Shown here in pieces: positions 12,031 through 24,806 of a stretch of DNA of 64,000 bases. The DNA is from Diphasiastrum complanatum (taxonomy: Eukaryota; Streptophyta; Lycopodiopsida; Lycopodiales; Lycopodiaceae). Where the stretch lies: assembly GCA_029204225.1 (NCBI GenBank), contig CM055097.1:74732860-74796859 (forward strand), read 5' to 3'. Both the position numbers and the translations under genes were made by a program. How positions within the stretch are numbered: the first letter of the stretch is position 1; each line of letters starts with the position of its first letter. Under the pieces are notes generated by a model, which was not told the origin of the DNA, made no database searches, and saw only the letters and a list, made by a program, of their open reading frames with translations.

Positions 12031-13107
12031 GAGTAGCATCCCCCCATAATGAGCCTAAACAGGAAGAGAAAGCTGGAGAAATTCTGAGAGAGAAGACTCT
12101 AAGTTTGCCTACCCTAATCTTGTGAGTGCGACAGAGTCTAGCTTTTCAAATGTGAGGGAGTTTCCTAACACTCCATATAACTTTCACTCACTATGTACAT
12201 ACTAATGTCCAATGTGTTGTATCTTCTCCTTTTTTATGGAGAAGAAAAAAAAAACTATATTTTTTCTATGGAGAACCCTTTATAAGAAAAGAAATTTGAT
12301 CTCTAATGTCTTTCAAATTTTATACCGAAATATATGATTTACATTTTTTATCAAATAACATGAAACTTCATTAAGAGAGTTTTAATTTCATATGTGAGAA
12401 ATTGTCAAAAACTGGCAAATCTAGCTTGATTAAAACTATATAAATCTGTACATAGGTGGGTCCCATACATGTGAATCCATCTTGCCAAGAGTGTAGGCTA
12501 CCCTATATAGGTTAGATATCATTCACAGGGTTACTTAGGTGTTTTTTGGTCCTAATTCCTAAATTATAGGGCCGAATTCCTTGAATCATGGAGGTGGTTG
12601 ATCTATCTAGCCGTCAACTTGGCAAACTCTAGGGTCAGCCCAAAGGTTTTGACAAGTGCTCATCATAGAATGCAATTCTAGCTAATATTAGGGCAAAAAT
12701 AGTCAATCATTTTCCTATTACATGATGGATTTTCACCTAAATTGAGAGGGGAAGAGCCCTATTGTACATACAATCTATCATTTCATAGTGAGGAGATGAA
12801 ATTTTTGGAGCAAATTGGCAACATCGAGTATTCTACATATTTGCTTGAGTTTTTGTGAATTCTTTGGTATATAAATTTGATTACATTTAATATCTGATAA
12901 TAGGCTATAATTGAGGCTGTACCACACACATGTGGGGTCATAATTCCATGTTTGATAAATGGTTTGGATTGCTCTTGATTGTGGGGTCCAATTTGCTTTT
13001 CTGATCAAGATCTTGTGACTAGGTTTGCAATAGATAGTTGTATCAATCAATCAATCATGGAGCCTTATGTAGGTCCATTTATGGTCCTTTGTACTGTACT
13101 TTCGACA
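12031..13107. other. AT-rich stretch, possible LTR ending at 13107
   Basis: No coding homology. The right edge ends TTTCGACA directly before a tRNA-Met primer site, so the last few hundred bases may be a copia 5' LTR whose start I cannot place. Confidence 0.35.
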
Positions 13108-13123
13108 TGGTATCAGAGCCAAG
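13108..13123 (+). promoter_or_regulatory. Copia-type primer binding site
   Basis: TGGTATCAGAGCCAAG is complementary to the 3' end of initiator tRNA-Met and follows a CA terminus. It marks the 5' side of a plus-strand copia element. Confidence 0.7.
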
Positions 13124-13559
13124 TACAAGAGGATAATCATTGATCAAAGAACAATCCATTTTTAGCAAGTTTGTTGCTAGAAGCTAGTCTTGAGAGGGCA
13201 AGTTCAAATCGAGTCTTAGGTTGAAGATTTGGGATCAAAACTTGGTGAGGGTAAAAAGATGGACTTCCCACACATGTGGGAACCTCTATACCAATGTTTA
13301 AACTTCATTATTCACAAGATCCAAACAATTTGAGTTTACACCATCTTGATGAGTTTTTTGGTGCTCGTTCTAGAAAAAGCATCAAAGTATGTTTGCCATC
13401 AATCAGATTTGGATTAGTGTCATGTCCTTGAGTCAGTACATGACCAATCTTGGCATGATCCACTAGAAAGCTCTTTTAAGAGTTATCAGGTATGTACGAA
13501 CTACTATTGACCTCTTTATCTGCTATGGTGATGACAATCGTCTGCCGATATCCATACAC

Positions 13560-13960
13560 TCTATGGATATACAAATGCAAATTAGGCAAGCTATGTTGAC
13601 ACTAGAAAATCCACTTATGGATTTGTCTTCCTATCCAAAAATGGTCCAATATCTCGGAATAGTCGAAAGCAGACCTCCATTGCAATGTCATCTACAGAAT
13701 CTGAGTACATTGCAGCCTCTCAAGCTACCAAAGAGAGAATTTGGTTGTGAAATTTATTGTTTGATATTGGTCTCAGACAATCTGCTCCAACAGCGATCCA
13801 GTGCGACAATCATAGTGTTGTTGCATCATCGATCAATCCTAGATTTTATTCTAGGAGCAAGCATATCAAGATTAAGTACCACTATATCAGGAGCAAAATA
13901 CTCAACAAGGAGGTAAGTTTGAAATTTTGCAGGACCTAGTACATGGCAGCTGATATATTT
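13560..13960 (+). pseudogene. Copia RNase H remnant
   Basis: One frame carries SSTESEYIAASQATKE, an in-frame stop, then NLLFDIGLRQSAPTAIQCDN, SRSKHIKIKYHYIRSK and AADIFTTGLNQ, the typical 3' end of copia pol. Only this end is recognisable between the primer site at 13108 and the polypurine tract at 14045, so gag to RT is deleted or unrecognisable. Confidence 0.85.
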
Positions 13961-14044
13961 ACAACGGGGTTAAATCAGAAAACACACAAGAATTTTATGT
14001 GCTATTTTGAATTTGAAGATCAAGGCTTTCAAGGATCTAGTTTA

Positions 14045-14225
14045 GGGGGGGGAGGGGATGTTAGATTTCTATCCTCTCCATCCCTATCTCTTTTCTAATC
14101 TAGATCTATTCATTAGCTATTGTAAATACTTATATAGCCACATACTCTATAGAAATACCTGGATTGGTGGATCAAAATGTATTTCCAATCAAATAAAAGC
14201 GAAGATTCAATTCTGAGTCTTATCA
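14045..14225 (+). repeat. Polypurine tract and probable copia 3' LTR
   Basis: A G/A run (GGGGGGGGAGGGGA, 14045-14058) is followed by TGTTAGATTT, the usual LTR start, about 90 bp after the RNase H tail. AATAAA occurs near 14191 and a CA end (CTTATCA) at 14225. The inferred LTR is short (~167 bp); the end is uncertain because the matching 5' LTR was not found (the sequence before 13108 differs). Confidence 0.5.
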
Positions 14226-15557
14226 ACTATTGTAAAAAAACCATATTTCACTCATTTTATAAGCCTCATTCAACTTATGACATATCATAGAAGCTAGAGT
14301 GAATGTGAACAATACAAATCGTGTGTTATTCATTGTCCATCAACGATGGACTACATTTTTGCCAACAAGCAATGGACATTAGTTACGGAGCAGGTCCATC
14401 GCTGTTAGAATCAAGCCATAAATTTGTGTCATGCATCATTCAGATGTAGAATCATAGAGGTAGTGCATCGTTGTCCAACAAGAGGAAAGAGTATGTACAA
14501 AGGCTAAGACAAGTGTTGCAAGTTGTAGTGTGTCTACTTATCATGGGCCACCTATTGTTTCAAAAAGTGAGTTTGCAACTTTGGACAAATGTGTTGAAAA
14601 GAGAATTGAAAAAAAATTGGTGGGCCATAAGGTGTCCTAGAATGGGTATTGTACCCTACCCTCATCTAATTATCAAAATGCATTAAAGATGCTATTATAC
14701 TCATTGTACCTTATGAAACATTCTCACCATTGAGTGAAAGTGGGGCCTTGCTTCTATAATTAGTCATAATTTAAATACATTTATCTGATTATATCTATTA
14801 TGAGTCACCTTTAACAATAAACTTCACCAGCATATGCTATTTGGTCACCATTGAGAACCAGCTTATCTAATGTGAGCATGCAATACGAGTCAAGATTGGA
14901 AATACTTCAGCATAAAAATCATTGAAAATCTACTTACCAAAGAACAGAAAGTCTTGGTATTGTGTTATTGACCAAGAATTCTCTTAAGAGCATTTGATAA
15001 GCATGGAATATCATATTGTCAATCATGACGAAGGGTGGCCACATACCATCATTTAATGGTTGAGGTTGCATAAAAGATGATATAATGCTATTTTCACCAC
15101 CATGAAGTATTTCCAACCACCAATTAAAAGCCTTGCACCATCATTCACATTGGGAATATGTGTCAACATGCAAAATAAAGGTGTAGGTGAGCCACATGAT
15201 AGGGGAGATATTGAGCACATGCCAAGGGAAGTTCCTCAATGTTTTCACTTACCCCCTGATAAGCGAGTCCCTAATCCACTTGACCTTCTGTCTTGACCCT
15301 CCCCAATCCACTTAACCTAATCCACTTGACTAATGTGGGGGCTAGTTGTGGGAGATAAGTCCAATTTTTAAAATCAACTTGGACATCATGTGTTTGAAGA
15401 CACTCTTAGAAAAATGTGTGTGAAAACACACTAAGCTGTCATGATAAAAATGCATACTCGATCAACATTTGAGTTGAATTTGTCAACAATGTACATGCAA
15501 GAGACCCCACAAGATTTGGTTGTACAAAGAAGAAATCCCACATCTAGGAGCCAAAGT

Positions 15558-15812
<255 letters not shown>

Positions 15813-17076
15813 TTCATTTATAAAGTCCATCCATGTGATGGTTTAAGATCATTTTAAAATGCTTGCTTACCTATAGCATTTGCTTGATATTTAATCACAA
15901 TGTACCGATTCTTGTTATTAATGCTAGTAAAGTATCAAATTAGCAGCAAAAGAATGGGAAAGATGAGGATCAGAAGTGAAGACCTTGAAAATAGCAGCAG
16001 ACATTATAATGAACAAGTTAAATTGCCAAAGAAGCAGTAAAAAAACTAAGGCATCAATTTTTTAGCTGCATGCAACATTTAGATGGAGTAGGAGATGTTA
16101 TGGTGATGGTTGGAGGCATATTGTAGCTTCTGAGTCTACATTGGGAATACATTATTGTTAGATTCTTCAAGGAGTAGTGTCATTTGCCTAAACATGTATA
16201 GCAGTTTTAGCAACTATTGCTTTTTGTACTTGTAAGTTGTATCCATCATTTGGTCAACAGATATTTTCATTTTTTACTAATTGACAAATAGAAAATACAA
16301 GATATTATTGTGCTCCATTTCTTTACTGGAAAATGGGCTTTGTAGTAGAGAAAGCATCAAGAAGTGACTATCTAGAACTCTTTGGACAATGTGCAAGTAG
16401 CTTGTTGTTCAAGAGCTTTACTTTGTTATGACAAATTACTTGTAAATGCACTTTTTGAAATTGCCATTTACTAGTATGTGACTTCATCCATCACACACAA
16501 CTATGGAAATTAATCGTTCATGTTTTCTTTAATGTTGATTATGACACATATGTTAAGGCATTGTTCTAATCCTTCCTTGACAAATCTAAATCAGACATAT
16601 GGGATATTAACAAGGCCTAAAATTTGTCTCTAGTACTCATCATTTTTTGTCCAAGTCTGGATTAAGCAGTGAGTGTTCAGTAGCGAGTGGTGACTATTGA
16701 GTAGTGTGCATACAGTGAGCAACAATGTGCCATGCATGGTTTTGCTTTGTGTGTTATTTCCATGAGATATTTCACAAAGTTGATGGATGGTCATCATGTG
16801 ATGTCCTTGCATAGAACTTGTCCTTCAATTTTCATTTTACAAAGGAAGGACTTAATGCACTATTTATTTTAGCACGTGCGCATTTGAATGTTGAATTTCA
16901 AGTAAGAAATATACCTATTTATATTTGGAATTCTCATATGAAACTCCAAGTACACCACCTACTAAACAAGATTGGATGCATTGACCTAGGATCTAGATGG
17001 ACCATGGCCAATGGCCCTACAAGTTCTTTCAACTTCCATGAAGCTCATTTTACAACACATGCACGCGCGTGCTCGT

Positions 17077-17077
<1 letters not shown>

Positions 17078-17115
<38 letters not shown>
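17078..17115. repeat. (CA)n microsatellite
   Basis: Short CA run at the position homologous to the (CA)n at 9417-9493. Confidence 0.95.
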
Positions 17116-17117
<2 letters not shown>

Positions 17118-17250
17118 AAGGCTGAAATTTGAAACTTTGAAAGTCAAATTGTAATAGTTAGAGAATTTGGAAGCTAACAACTTGGCCCACTAGTCAAACT
17201 TCAAGCCCTAGCTGAACCTCTCTAGATGGCCCATGCTAAACTAAAGAGTC

Positions 17251-18133
17251 TTTAAAGTCTAAAGATTGTGAATCTCAATTTCCAATTATATCATTGTTTT
17301 GAATATCAAGCTATAAATCTTGGAATTTACAAAGAGTCAACTTTCAACATTTGAATGTATCATCTTATTATAATTTATACTTTTATGATGTCTCATGGTA
17401 GTCTTTTACAAATTTTGCACTTCAATGTTGATAGCCTTAATTGCAAAGGCCTATCAAATACGTCCAAATTGGCCTTTGAGGGCATATTTCAACACCAGTG
17501 TGAGTAGCGAGTGCACATGGTATGCATGATTTCAAATCCTTGGACTTATCTGTGCTTAGTGATAGGTCCCATATATAGGGATGACCTTCAAGAGCTGGAA
17601 ATCTAAAGTCATTATTGAAAGTAATAAATATATTACTACTATAACTATGGTATATGCTCCACTGGAGGATTATTTGATCTAGTGATAGATTTAAAGTCCT
17701 TATATAAACTAATAAAGCATTCTTCCGCTATAAATCCTATACTAACAAAACATACTACCAATAAAGTTCCTAGGCTACTCGTGGCTCCTAGGCCATTTGT
17801 GGAGAGCGAAGGACATGAGTTCTGGTATTAAATTATTGAATAATAGCAGGTAACGGAATGGGTTTCCTAAAATTTAGTTAAGATCCATAAAGGTTTTTTA
17901 AAGCTTAGTCTAGTATGCAAGAAAATTTGTTGAGAATAAAGTGAAGTCATTGTTCTTAGGCAGTTCAAGTCCCCCCTTGGAACCCAAGATGCATTCTTCT
18001 TAGGCATAAAAAGTTTGCCAATTCAAAGAGCCTCTTATTTGTGCTAAATAAAAAGCCATTCAACTTGACTATAGGGGTTGATGAAGTTTTTCATCATACA
18101 TGTACATTTACAAGTTGTGAATATCATTCTCTA
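17251..18133. other. AT-rich spacer containing a SINE tail fragment
   Basis: No gene. At 17954-17990 the phrase TCTTAGG..GTTCAAGTCC..CCCTTGGAA.CCAAGA..GCATT closely matches the 3' half of the SINE at 48569-48654. Confidence 0.5.
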
Positions 18134-18515
18134 CCATGTAGAAACTCGAGCTACATGACATGCACAATGTCTAGATGGTCATATTTGGACTATAATCACT
18201 TTATTCCATTGTATATATCAAAGGTATGTGAATTCCATGACCTTGTAAGATAGGTCGAGTTTGAGTTAGGTAGATCTAGATTTGTAGACATGCACAAAAT
18301 CAGATGACATGCAAAGTCAGTATACATGATCTACACATTCTAGTTCATCTAGGGAAGTCACATGCACGTAGAATTGTACATATGTAGTGAGAATTTGACA
18401 TTTGGAGAAAGTAGGTAGAAGTTAGGTGAAATCTTAGCATGCAAGCTGTTAGGTGACACTTGAATAAGTGTAGAAAATGCATTGAATACTAGTAGTACCA
18501 CAAGTTTATGCTCCC
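18134..18515. repeat. Direct repeat, left copy
   Basis: Matches 19345-19615: GTAGAAACTCGAGC, TTTGGAGAAAGTAGGTAGAA, GTTAGGTG, ACTTGAATA.GTGTAG, TGCATTGAAT. The two copies are ~1.2 kb apart and flank a copia gag fragment. They could be diverged LTRs or two copies of another element. Confidence 0.65.
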
Positions 18516-18545
18516 TCTATACATGTATTGTGGGTTTCCACACCA

Positions 18546-18938
18546 TTATGAAGATAAATCAAGGATGAGGGTGTCCTCGATGTCTAAGAGTAAGAAGTCT
18601 TGATGTGATCTTTGCTTTAAAAATGTTCTTAAGGGTTTCCCAAGCTTGCTTGGCCGAGTGCAAGGACTTATTTCTTTCAACATCTCATCCGAGATGTTTC
18701 TCTCAATAATATGAAGAGCAATTCTTGCTCTTTTCTTGAACCTTTGAGCCTCATCATAAGCTTTAGTTTCAACTTCAATTCCTAATACTATGTCCATTAC
18801 ACCATAAAGTACCAACAAAGATTCTGGTCTCTCCTCCCAAATTAAATAGTTGGAGGTATTTAGTCTCTCACTAGCTTCTACGAAAAAATATCCTATAGAT
18901 GCCATGAATGTGAAGACTCCTTGTAAATTGGACAACAA
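18546..18938 (-). pseudogene. Copia gag fragment
   Basis: Minus-strand frame of 130 codons carries LNTSNYLIWEERPESLLVLY and ARIALHIIERNISDEMLKEI, typical of the N-terminal part of Ty1/copia Gag (UBN2/DUF4219-like). The end of the frame departs from the family, so a frameshift is likely near LGKPLRTF. No pol follows on this strand. Confidence 0.8.
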
Positions 18939-19344
18939 AATGGAATTGGATTGTTGCTTCTATTTCAATCTAGAATCTAACATGCAATGTTGATGCAACC
19001 TATTGAAATCATGCAATAGAATATGTGAGATCTAGCTCACAACAGAAAATCAATCACTTTGAATCTGGATCTAGCCTCTATCACCTGATGAAGCACTTAC
19101 AAGTTAGATGTCAAATTTTCCCACGAGATTCAAATGAATGAAAATTCTATCTTTGATTGACTACGAAAATGGAAATGATGAATCATGCATGCAAGATAAT
19201 CAATTCAAAAAGTGTCCACTCGGGTTTTGGGTCTCTCCCTACCCCTCTTTAAGATCTAATAGCTCCTACTAGGTTCATCATAATGAATGATGTTGACAAT
19301 GTCTAGTTTGACATGCATATAGAAATTCACATGGAATTGGTCAA

Positions 19345-19615
19345 ATATGACCTTGTAGAAACTCGAGCCACAATAAATGCATTATGTCCTAAGTTTCCAT
19401 TGTGACATGCAAAGCATGCAAGCACTCTAATGGACACATGCATGTAGTTTTGTACATGGCTAGTTGAGAAACTGCCATTTGGAGAAAGTAGGTAGAAGTT
19501 AGGTGCAATCTGTGCATGCAAGAAGTTAGGTGTCAAGATAATGGTAGTTTTCACTTGAATAGGTGTAGCATATGCATTGAATGCAAGGAGTACCACCAGT
19601 TGCACTGGAACGTAG
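19345..19615. repeat. Direct repeat, right copy
   Basis: Partner of 18134-18515; somewhat diverged, same orientation. Confidence 0.65.
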
Positions 19616-20200
19616 ACTCTTCTAGCTTTCCAACAAGCTATAATGTCTCTACCTTTAGACCTAACATCAAGGAGATAGAATGAAATGAAGTACTCTGATT
19701 TTCATATGTGTGAACTGTCAAAATTTTGTACATCCTCCATTTAGGCCTGAAAATATCAATTCTAATCTCATTGATCCAAAAATTGTTCAAGAATAGATAG
19801 CAGAAAAGTGCTAAACAACTTTCTAGCTTGAATTGTGACAAAATTTCTCATACTACTGATCATAAAGCAATCAAAATTTGGTATGGCTCATGTGAAAATC
19901 TAGAATATTCACATGTGTGCGGAACCACCAAAAACATGTGAATGATCTTACCAAAGTTTTGTGTTAGCACCTAGATCACATGGAGAGTGAAATCCACGAT
20001 CTCCCTCAAGAATCTAAGACTAAATCACAATCTAGAATGCTATTGACCAAAGCTTCATTAATTCCACACGTTTGGAGAAAATACATAAGCAATAAATGTA
20101 TGAGAAATAGCTTCAACTCGGGTTAGAGAGAGAAACACAAAACAAGCTTACAAATATGAGATCCAATTTGGTGTGCATGTTCAATTGAAGGAGTTGGAAT
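19616..20200. other. AT-rich spacer
   Basis: No coding homology or strong repeat seen. Confidence 0.5.
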
Positions 20201-20740
20201 TTGTTCCTTGATCTTGCATCATCTATGAGTTTATCACTTTCCAATGTACTTTATGTTCCTAATCTCACAAAGAATGTGATTAGTGTTAGAAAGTTATTTG
20301 ATGATGGTTTTGAAGTGGAATTCAATATCAATAATTGTTTCATAAAGAAAGGTGATGAGATCCTATCATGTGGATCAAGATATGGTGCCATTTTCAAGCT
20401 AGATTCACAAGAAAATGCAACTATTTGTGATGTTGCATTGATGAATTGTGTTTCCAAGGAGGAATAAAATGCAAGTATTTGTGATGTTGCATTGATGAAT
20501 TGTGTTTCCAAGGAGGAAGTATGGCATAGGAAGTTGGATGATACCAATTTCAGATCTATGTCTATTATGGTCAAGGAGATCAAGCCAAAAATGGCTTGTT
20601 CTATGGCAAAATCACATGGATCCATATTTGATGTCTTTTACCAAGACAAAACGTCCTTTGGAGTTGGAACACTTGGATGTTCACCTTTCTTCATCTCTAA
20701 TCAAGAGAGATGCATCTTGCTTTTCTAATCTTATTGATGG
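20201..20740 (+). pseudogene. Copia protease end and GAG-pre-integrase fragment
   Basis: Frame 20201-20467 holds LSNVLYVPNLTKNVISVRKL and DDGFEVEFN, the sequence that follows the copia protease. After a 54-bp tandem duplication the frame resumes with EEVWHRKLDDTNFRSMSIMV, the GAG-pre-integrase histidine region. The duplication created an in-frame stop (SKEE-stop). No integrase core follows. Confidence 0.85.
20412..20519. repeat. 54-bp tandem duplication inside the copia fragment
   Basis: Unit starting AAAATGCAA.TATTTGTGAT recurs exactly 54 bp later with two or so differences. It is a multiple of three, but the junction codon reads TAA. Confidence 0.9.
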
Positions 20741-20834
20741 TTTCACAAGTAACCAATGGCTAAGTCTTGTTTCTTCAAGTGTTTCAAAAGAGAAGACAAA
20801 GATGCAAAAAGCCCAGGCCAACTTTGCAACCTAA

Positions 20835-21128
20835 CAGATGACCCTGGAACTCAAAGTCCAGCAAGTAGATAAGCAAATGCATGCCATCCAAACTCCACTA
20901 CTGGACTAGATGGTAGCCACGACACAAAAAGAGACACAAAAACTCCAAAAGAAGTGGGCCGAATACTACAAAGATCAATCTACCCGGGCGCTACAAATCT
21001 ATAGGGATCAGCACAAACTTCATGATGCTGTGCTCACCACAAAAGACACAGAGCTGGAAACTCTACGCACGCTCCAAGAAGATGTGCAAGCCCTCAAGGC
21101 TGCTATTTTCATTATCTTATTAGATTAG
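20835..21128 (+). pseudogene. Coiled-coil-like ORF fragment, unknown
   Basis: Frame with TQKETQKLQKKWAEYYKDQS and DTELETLRTLQEDVQALKAA shows heptad-like spacing of Leu/Ile and many charged residues. An in-frame stop splits the upstream part (TLELKVQQVDKQMHAIQ) from the ATG at 20910. Similar coiled-coil phrases precede gag in some gypsy elements, but the family is not recognised. Confidence 0.35.
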
Positions 21129-21301
21129 TTCTCATAATGCAAACAATGACATTCACCAAAATGAAACCTGAAAAATGAAACCTGGAAAATGGAAACTGGA
21201 AAACGAAGCGTCGCGTCATCTACGATGTACCTATGTACCTCACCTACACTCTACGGTTTAAAAACCGTATACATGGCCGTGCCCCTGCTAATAACGACAG
21301 G

Positions 21302-21397
21302 TAACGGGCCTTCCCAGGCCCGTTCCGGCATCTTATTGGGCCCTGGGCTCGCCCAGGGCCCAATAAGATGTCGGAACGAGCCTGGGAAGGCCCGTTA
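21302..21397. repeat. Near-perfect 47-bp GC-rich hairpin
   Basis: Arms 21302-21348 and 21351-21397 are inverse complements with two mismatches and a 2-nt centre; it begins TAACGGGCCTTCCCAGGC. It is strongly GC-rich in an AT-rich setting. A second small palindrome TACGGTTTaaAAACCGTA lies ~40 bp upstream (near 21252-21270). Confidence 0.95.
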
Positions 21398-21949
21398 TCT
21401 TCTACGTGTAAACCATGCTAACAAATGCTTGGCCAATCTTCTACATAACTTTGTTTTCTAGCTAAGGGAAGGGGCAAGAGTCGAAGGGAAAAAAACTACT
21501 CAAAAGTCTTTGAAAGTCTAAATTTTCTCTAGTAGATATGTAGCCCAATACATTGAAAGTTTTATAATTTGAGTTGCCAGTTCAAACAAATTAGGGTGAT
21601 TAAAAATGGGTTGTTGGTCAAACTTGAGTAATCAAATGAGATTTAATGTTGAAACACCAAGAAGTTAGAGGAAAATTTAAAAAAACAAGTTGAACATTGG
21701 GGAATGATAACAAAATGTACTTCAAATATAGAAGAATATAACAAAACAATTTTGGCTTAAACTCGCCTTGCAAAGTCGTGTGGGCTTTGAGAGAATTGTC
21801 ATGCTAGCTTATCGCTATCATGACAAAGCTAAAATAGGTAACTTTCCAAATAAATTGGTTATGTCCTTGGTTGAGTTGGATGCGATATTAAACAACATCA
21901 ATGAATGTGAAAGCTCAAGCATTGAATTTTGTGTCATGTAGACATTTCC
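21398..21949. other. AT-rich spacer
   Basis: No gene recognised between the hairpin and repeat copy 2. Confidence 0.5.
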
Positions 21950-22730
21950 AAGAATAAACTTGAGCACTTGATAAACATGGAGCATCATATTGTTAATCAC
22001 GACTAAGGTGTGAGTGTGCCCTACTCGCATTTATAACTATTCAAAATGCATGAAAGATGCTTTCCCATTGAATGAAAGTGGGGCCTTGCTTCTAAAATTA
22101 GGCATAATCTAAATTCATTAATATGATATATGTATATCTAGTATGAGTCACCTTCAAGAATAAACTTCACCAACAAAAATGCAATTGTGGTCACCATTGA
22201 GAATAAGCTTACCCAACACAAACATGCAATATGAGTCAAGATTGGGAATACACATATACATAAAAATCATCAACAATTTACTTACCAAAGGATGGATAAT
22301 CTTGTCTATTGTGTGACCTAGAAGATCATAAGAGCTTTCGAAACATGGAATCTCATATTGTCAATGACAATGGAGGGCGTAGGTGAGCCAGACAATCCTC
22401 CAATGGTTAAGTTTGCATGAAAGATGCTGTGATGCTATTTTTACCATCATGAAGTATTCCTCACTACTAACTGAAAGTCTTGCACCATCATTCACAATTG
22501 AGAATATGTATCAACACGAAGAATATGGGTGTTTTTAGATAGCAGGGGGGATAAGTGGGAGAGAGCCTAAATACTCTTCTTCCATTGGTTGAGGCCATCC
22601 CCGAGCTGCCCTTTTACACAAAAGGTCCCACTAGATGGAAAATATATTGCTAGGGAAGCCACATGCCAAAAGATTTACTGAGCACATGCCAGGGGAAGTT
22701 TCTCACTATGCTCACTTATCCCCTAATAAG

Positions 22731-23026
22731 TTGCTACATCCACGTCCTATATATAGGATTCGACATAGTCCTAGGCCTGGATACCCACAGGTAATTCTGG
22801 ACATAAATAAAGAAGCCACCAAAGTAAGGCAATGGTGATGAAGGAAGCATAATGTTTTCTCACGAAACCAGCAAAGTAAGGCAATGGTGATGAAGGACTA
22901 GTACTCTAGTACCCGAAATTATTGGTTACACCTCGTCCTGTATATAGGATTTAGCATAGTCCTAGATACTGAAGTATTGAGTTTCCAAGCCTAGGACTAT
23001 GCCTATATACAGGATGTGGATGTAAC
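22731..23026. mobile_element. Foldback MITE inserted in repeat copy 2
   Basis: Left end TTGCTACATCCACGTCCTAT with ATAGTCCTAGGC is inverse to the right end CCTAGGACTATGCC...GGATGTGGATGTAAC. A second left-like end sits inside at 22924-22966, so a ~100-bp hairpin is nested at the right side. Two direct 32-bp phrases (CAAAGTAAGGCAATGGTGAT) lie between. The matching site in copy 1 (near 15265) lacks all of this. Confidence 0.7.
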
Positions 23027-23308
23027 ATAAATGGTGGAACCAAGGTCCCTAATCCACTTGAACTTCCCTCCTATGTGAAAACTACCACTAATGTGGAGGC
23101 TAGTAGTGGGAGGTAAGTCCAATTTGGAAATCAACTTGGACCCCTTGTGTTTGGAAACACCCTTAGAAAAAAAGAATGGGGACGTCCTTGACAAACATGC
23201 ATCCTCGATCAACATTTGGCTAAATATGTCAACCATGTACATACAAAAAACCCCCGCAAGATTGGGTGGTACAAAGAAAAAATGCCACCTCTAGGAGCCA
23301 AATTAACA

Positions 23309-23469
<161 letters not shown>

Positions 23470-24383
23470 CATTTATAAAGTCCATCCATGTGATAGTTTG
23501 AAATCATTCTCAAATGCTTGCTTTTAGCATTCACTTGATATCTAGTCATAGTGTACCAATTCTTGTTATTAATGCTAGTAAAGTATCAAATTTCTAGCAA
23601 AAGAATGGGAAAGCTGAGGACCAAAAGTGAAGACCTTGAGGATAGCAGTGGGCAATGTGGTAAAAGGGTTAAATCGCCAAAGAGCAAAGCAAAAATGTTA
23701 AAAGCCTTGATCATCTGTGGAGTAAAAAAGCTAAGGCGTCAATTTGTCAAGTTCATGCAACATTTGTATGGAGTAGGAGATGTTATGATGATGGGTGGAG
23801 GCATATTGTAGCTTGTGAGTCTGCTTTGGGATTGTCAACAAATTCTTCAAAAGGAACAATCTCATTTGCCTGAATATATATATCAATTTTAGTAGCTATT
23901 GCTTTTTAATTTTGTATTGTGAGTTGTATATGTGATTTGGTAAAAAAAATGTCTTCATTTTTTACTAAATGATTAATCGAAAATATAAGATTGTATTGTT
24001 TTCCATTTCTTCACAAAGCATCAAATGCCTGCTGGCCACATGAAATGACTATCTAGAACTCTATGGGACAAAGTGCAAGTAACTTGTTGTTCAAGAGCTT
24101 TAATTTATTATGAAAGAGCACTTGTGAATGCACTTTTTAAATTTATCATTTACTAGCATGAGAAATGAACCATCATACACAACTTTGGAAATTGATCGTT
24201 TGTGTTTTAGATATGTTCATTACAACACAAATTGTTGGGAAAACACTAGATTTGATTGAGTGAATGTGGAATGATCTATTTCCTATGTGCAATGTATTGT
24301 GCTTATCAGATTCAAACTCTAAATATTTTCAGAGTTCTACTTGATTGTAGCTTTGAAATTTTAAGGATCTATACAATTGCTTT

Positions 24384-24385
<2 letters not shown>

Positions 24386-24415
<30 letters not shown>

Positions 24416-24429
24416 CACACACACACACA
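24386..24429. repeat. (CA)n microsatellite
   Basis: CA run with one CCC interruption. Its flanks differ from the other CA tracts. Confidence 0.95.
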
Positions 24430-24639
24430 TCTCTTTAATGTGCAAAAGCGAAAATGAAAGATCAAGACGCATTCAAAGTATTCAGCTTTCACATCAAACT
24501 TACATTCAATCTATAAATCATTAATATGCAAAAATAGTCATAATAGAAATGCACAATGAAGTGAGACAGTTTCTCTTGGAATAGGTCTATTGAAAATGCA
24601 AGAGTGTTTACAAGGCATTAAATCTGTTGACCTATATAG

Positions 24640-24790
24640 TTACGAGCGACTTCATAATGCCTCATAATAACCTTCCTTATGGGCTCATTACGGGCAACCT
24701 TGTAATGCCTCGTAATAGCCTTTCTTATGGGGATGTTATGAGCGACCTCGTAATGCCTCGCAACAACCTTTGTTATGGGCTATGAGTTAC
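24640..24790. repeat. Minisatellite, ~48-bp unit, about three copies
   Basis: GAGCGACYTCRTAATGCCTC...CCTTYCTTATGGG recurs three times with drift, followed by TTACGGTTTATGGTTACAAG-like simple sequence. Confidence 0.7.
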
Positions 24791-24806
24791 GGTTTATGGT
24801 TACAAG

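Noticed and set aside
24640-24790. CRISPR-like array
   Set aside because: Three drifting tandem units without spacers in a plant genome; ordinary minisatellite.
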